The notes under the pieces: model-generated | What the model was told of the DNA's origin: nothing | What the model saw: the letters and a program-made list of their open reading frames with translations, nothing else | Database searches by the model: none | Assembly: GCF_000237925.1 (NCBI RefSeq) | Contig: NC_031498.1 | Span: 31,624,552-31,688,551, forward strand | Direction of reading: 5' to 3' | Source: Schistosoma mansoni | Lineage: Eukaryota > Platyhelminthes > Trematoda > Strigeidida > Schistosomatidae | DNA length: 64,000 nucleotides | Shown here: positions 62,490 through 64,000 of the stretch, piece after piece | Position numbering within the stretch: position 1 is the first letter of the stretch | How the letters are laid out: every line of letters begins with the position of its first letter | Translations under genes and position numbers: made by a program

Positions 62490-62700
62490 CAAGATCGCGG
62501 ATCAATTGAAGTTAGACATTGACACCGTTGGATTCCGGCTCAGTGATCTACAGGCTAAGCATTTATGCGCGAGACTGAAGGTCTTGGGTTAGAGTCTGAC
62601 GTGCGGCACCACGGATGCTCACCACTAGGAGGAGATGGATGTTCAATGCTTCAAGATTTTCACTGGTGGTCTAGATTAGATTGACTCATGAATTCAATAA
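62490..62700 (+). mobile_element. Hammerhead-family SINE, degenerate
   Basis: GATCGCGGATCAATTGAAGT and TTAGACATTGACACCGTTGG precede a tRNA-like head (CAGTGATCTACAGGCTAAGC, TTGGGTTAGAGTCTGAC). The ribozyme core is lost (CACTAGGAGGAGATGG). The 3' part GTGGTCTAGATTAGATTGAC is kept. Confidence 0.65.
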
Positions 62701-63224
62701 TTAAAATAAATTATATGATTTTCAAGTGTTTCTCATATTGACTGTTCAAGGGGGAAGGAAAGTATCAAAATAGAATAATTAATAAATAAGTCTTATGTTA
62801 CCTAAACTTTTAATGTTTTACATAGTTTTATTAATTCCAGTTTTTTATTTCTAGTCAACGCTTTCAATATAAATCGATCATACACATTCTTTTCAGAACG
62901 ATATTTTACTTTCGACAACATACAAGCTGTTCCGTCATACTTAAACACATTGAGCAAATATATACTAATAGCTTTTAAGTGTAAATATTTGAACTACTGA
63001 TAAAGAAACAAGTAGTTAAAAGTTTCAGAAATAATTTCAAGAATTTCTATTCAGTCTATATTATTTTTCATGTGTAGTCTTTCTAAAAACCGAATGTAAC
63101 CTAGTTTAGCATCAGGATTAATTATTGCTGAGTCAAAGTGTATTAAAATTATTATGCAATCAATTTGGCCATTTTGAGAGGATTTCCTCATTAAAATTAA
63201 TCATTTCTATTCGATAATTTGATA

Positions 63225-63412
63225 TTGTAGTTGAAATCATGAGTCAATGGAAGCTAGACTACCATGACTGATAGGTCCTGGGTTTGAATCTCACGAGGGG
63301 GGGTCGTGAATGCGCACTGCTGAGGAGTCCCACAATGGGACGAAACGGCCGTCCACTGCTTCAAGGTTTTTCATGATGGTCTAGCTTCAATTGACTTATG
63401 ATTTCAACCATA
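63225..63412 (+). mobile_element. Hammerhead SINE with rearranged head
   Basis: It starts with an inverted-looking 3' end (GTTGAAATCATGAGTCAATG, AAGCTAGACTACCATGA), then B-box text GGTCCTGGGTTTGAATCTCA, the ribozyme, and the normal 3' end CTAGCTTCAATTGACTTATG. The A-box part is missing. Confidence 0.75.
63320..63353 (+). ncRNA. Hammerhead ribozyme core in SINE
   Basis: CTGAGGA, stem II GTCCCACAATGGGAC (fully paired), GAAA at 63342-63345, then CGGCCGTCC with the cleavage triplet. The best preserved core in the window by eye. Confidence 0.72.
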
Positions 63413-63879
63413 AAATTACTAAAATCTCCACAAAACCCCTTCAAGATATTAGTATGATAAGAACATTTACTATGATTTAAGTTTTCTTCTCGGTATTCGA
63501 AATCAATTCTCATATTTGACTTATTTAACTCCATTGTTCACTAACGCTATTTAAGTCTATCATTATATACGAGGATTGGAGATATGTATATTTCAATAAC
63601 AAGCAATCATTCGATAACTATCATTTATCCTATCCAAATGGAGTCAGATAATGGGGCACTAAAATTCACGATATCCAACCTTTATGGCCGTATACAATTG
63701 AAGTCATCAGTACCCATCTTAATAAATTGAATCTGTGGATTAACAAGTGATTTCTACAATCATTCTAGGTAACTTGATTATCAATACAGCTTACATATTG
63801 ATTCGATATGTAGTTTGATAGAATAGTATGAGTTAAAAATGATCGATTATTTAATCAAATTTTTCCACTGTCCAAACTT

Positions 63880-64000
63880 CATTTAATGATTGCATTCATG
63901 AGTCGATTTAAGCTAGACTACCATTGAAAACCTTGAAATACTGAACCGTTTTTTTGGTCCTAGTGTGGGACTCCACATCAGTCCTCATCCACGGTTCCGT
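63880..64000 (-). mobile_element. Hammerhead-family SINE, minus strand, cut by window end
   Basis: Plus-strand reading: ATTCATGAGTCGATTTAAGC, TAGACTACCATTGAAAACCT, then a decayed reversed ribozyme (GGTCCTAGTGTGGGACTCCA). The head lies outside the window. Confidence 0.7.

Overview
The window is nuclear DNA of a blood fluke, most likely genus Schistosoma. It carries the hammerhead-ribozyme SINE family (Sm-alpha type) known from schistosomes. It also has RTE-type LINEs of the SR2 and SR3/Perere-3 kind, CR1-type LINEs, a Penelope-like fragment, very short introns of 30-36 nt, and AT-rich intergenic sequence. The species cannot be fixed from the sequence alone.

Host genes. (1) Minus strand, 9686-26934: a nine-exon gene for the cohesin loader subunit MAU2/SCC4. 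The joined exons give a 706-residue open frame, and the introns are filled with retroposons. (2) Plus strand, 36012-36937: a probable four-exon gene for a small secreted or signal-anchored protein with no recognised family. (3) Plus strand, 39709-40203: two-exon gene for ribosomal protein uS11 (RPS14). (4) Minus strand, 47865-55309: eight-exon gene for SEC61 alpha, 474 residues, with six introns of 30-35 nt followed by one of 5.8 kb. (5) Plus strand, 58753-59013: an 86-codon orphan frame behind a good splice acceptor. These genes look like independent housekeeping genes rather than a functional cluster.

Layout. 1-9.6 kb: intergenic, with 3' fragments of an SR3/Perere-3-type RTE, hammerhead SINEs and two copies of a 0.54-kb non-autonomous retroposon, here called Q. 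9.7-26.9 kb: MAU2, with Q copies, RTE fragments, a TIR element, a head-to-head ribozyme SINE pair and a tRNA-Ala/RTE chimera in its introns. 27.4-35.5 kb: CR1-type LINE territory, including two almost identical copies facing each other tail to tail, with a 200-N gap in one. 36-40.2 kb: the secreted-protein gene, a Q copy, a CR1 fragment and RPS14. 41-45.4 kb: an old SR2-type RTE copy carrying two later insertions, one of them a near-complete 3.35-kb RTE with a target-site duplication. 47.9-55.3 kb: SEC61A, whose last intron holds nested RTE copies in both orientations. 55.3-64 kb: a Penelope-like endonuclease fragment, the orphan gene, an RTE fragment, an LTR-like repeat pair and more hammerhead SINEs.

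The most notable items are the inverted CR1 pair that shares the same nonsense codons, the tRNA-Ala-headed retroposon with an RTE tail, the Q retroposon that shares its tail with a LINE, the catalytic-motif deletion in the youngest RTE copy, and the unrecognised secreted-protein gene.
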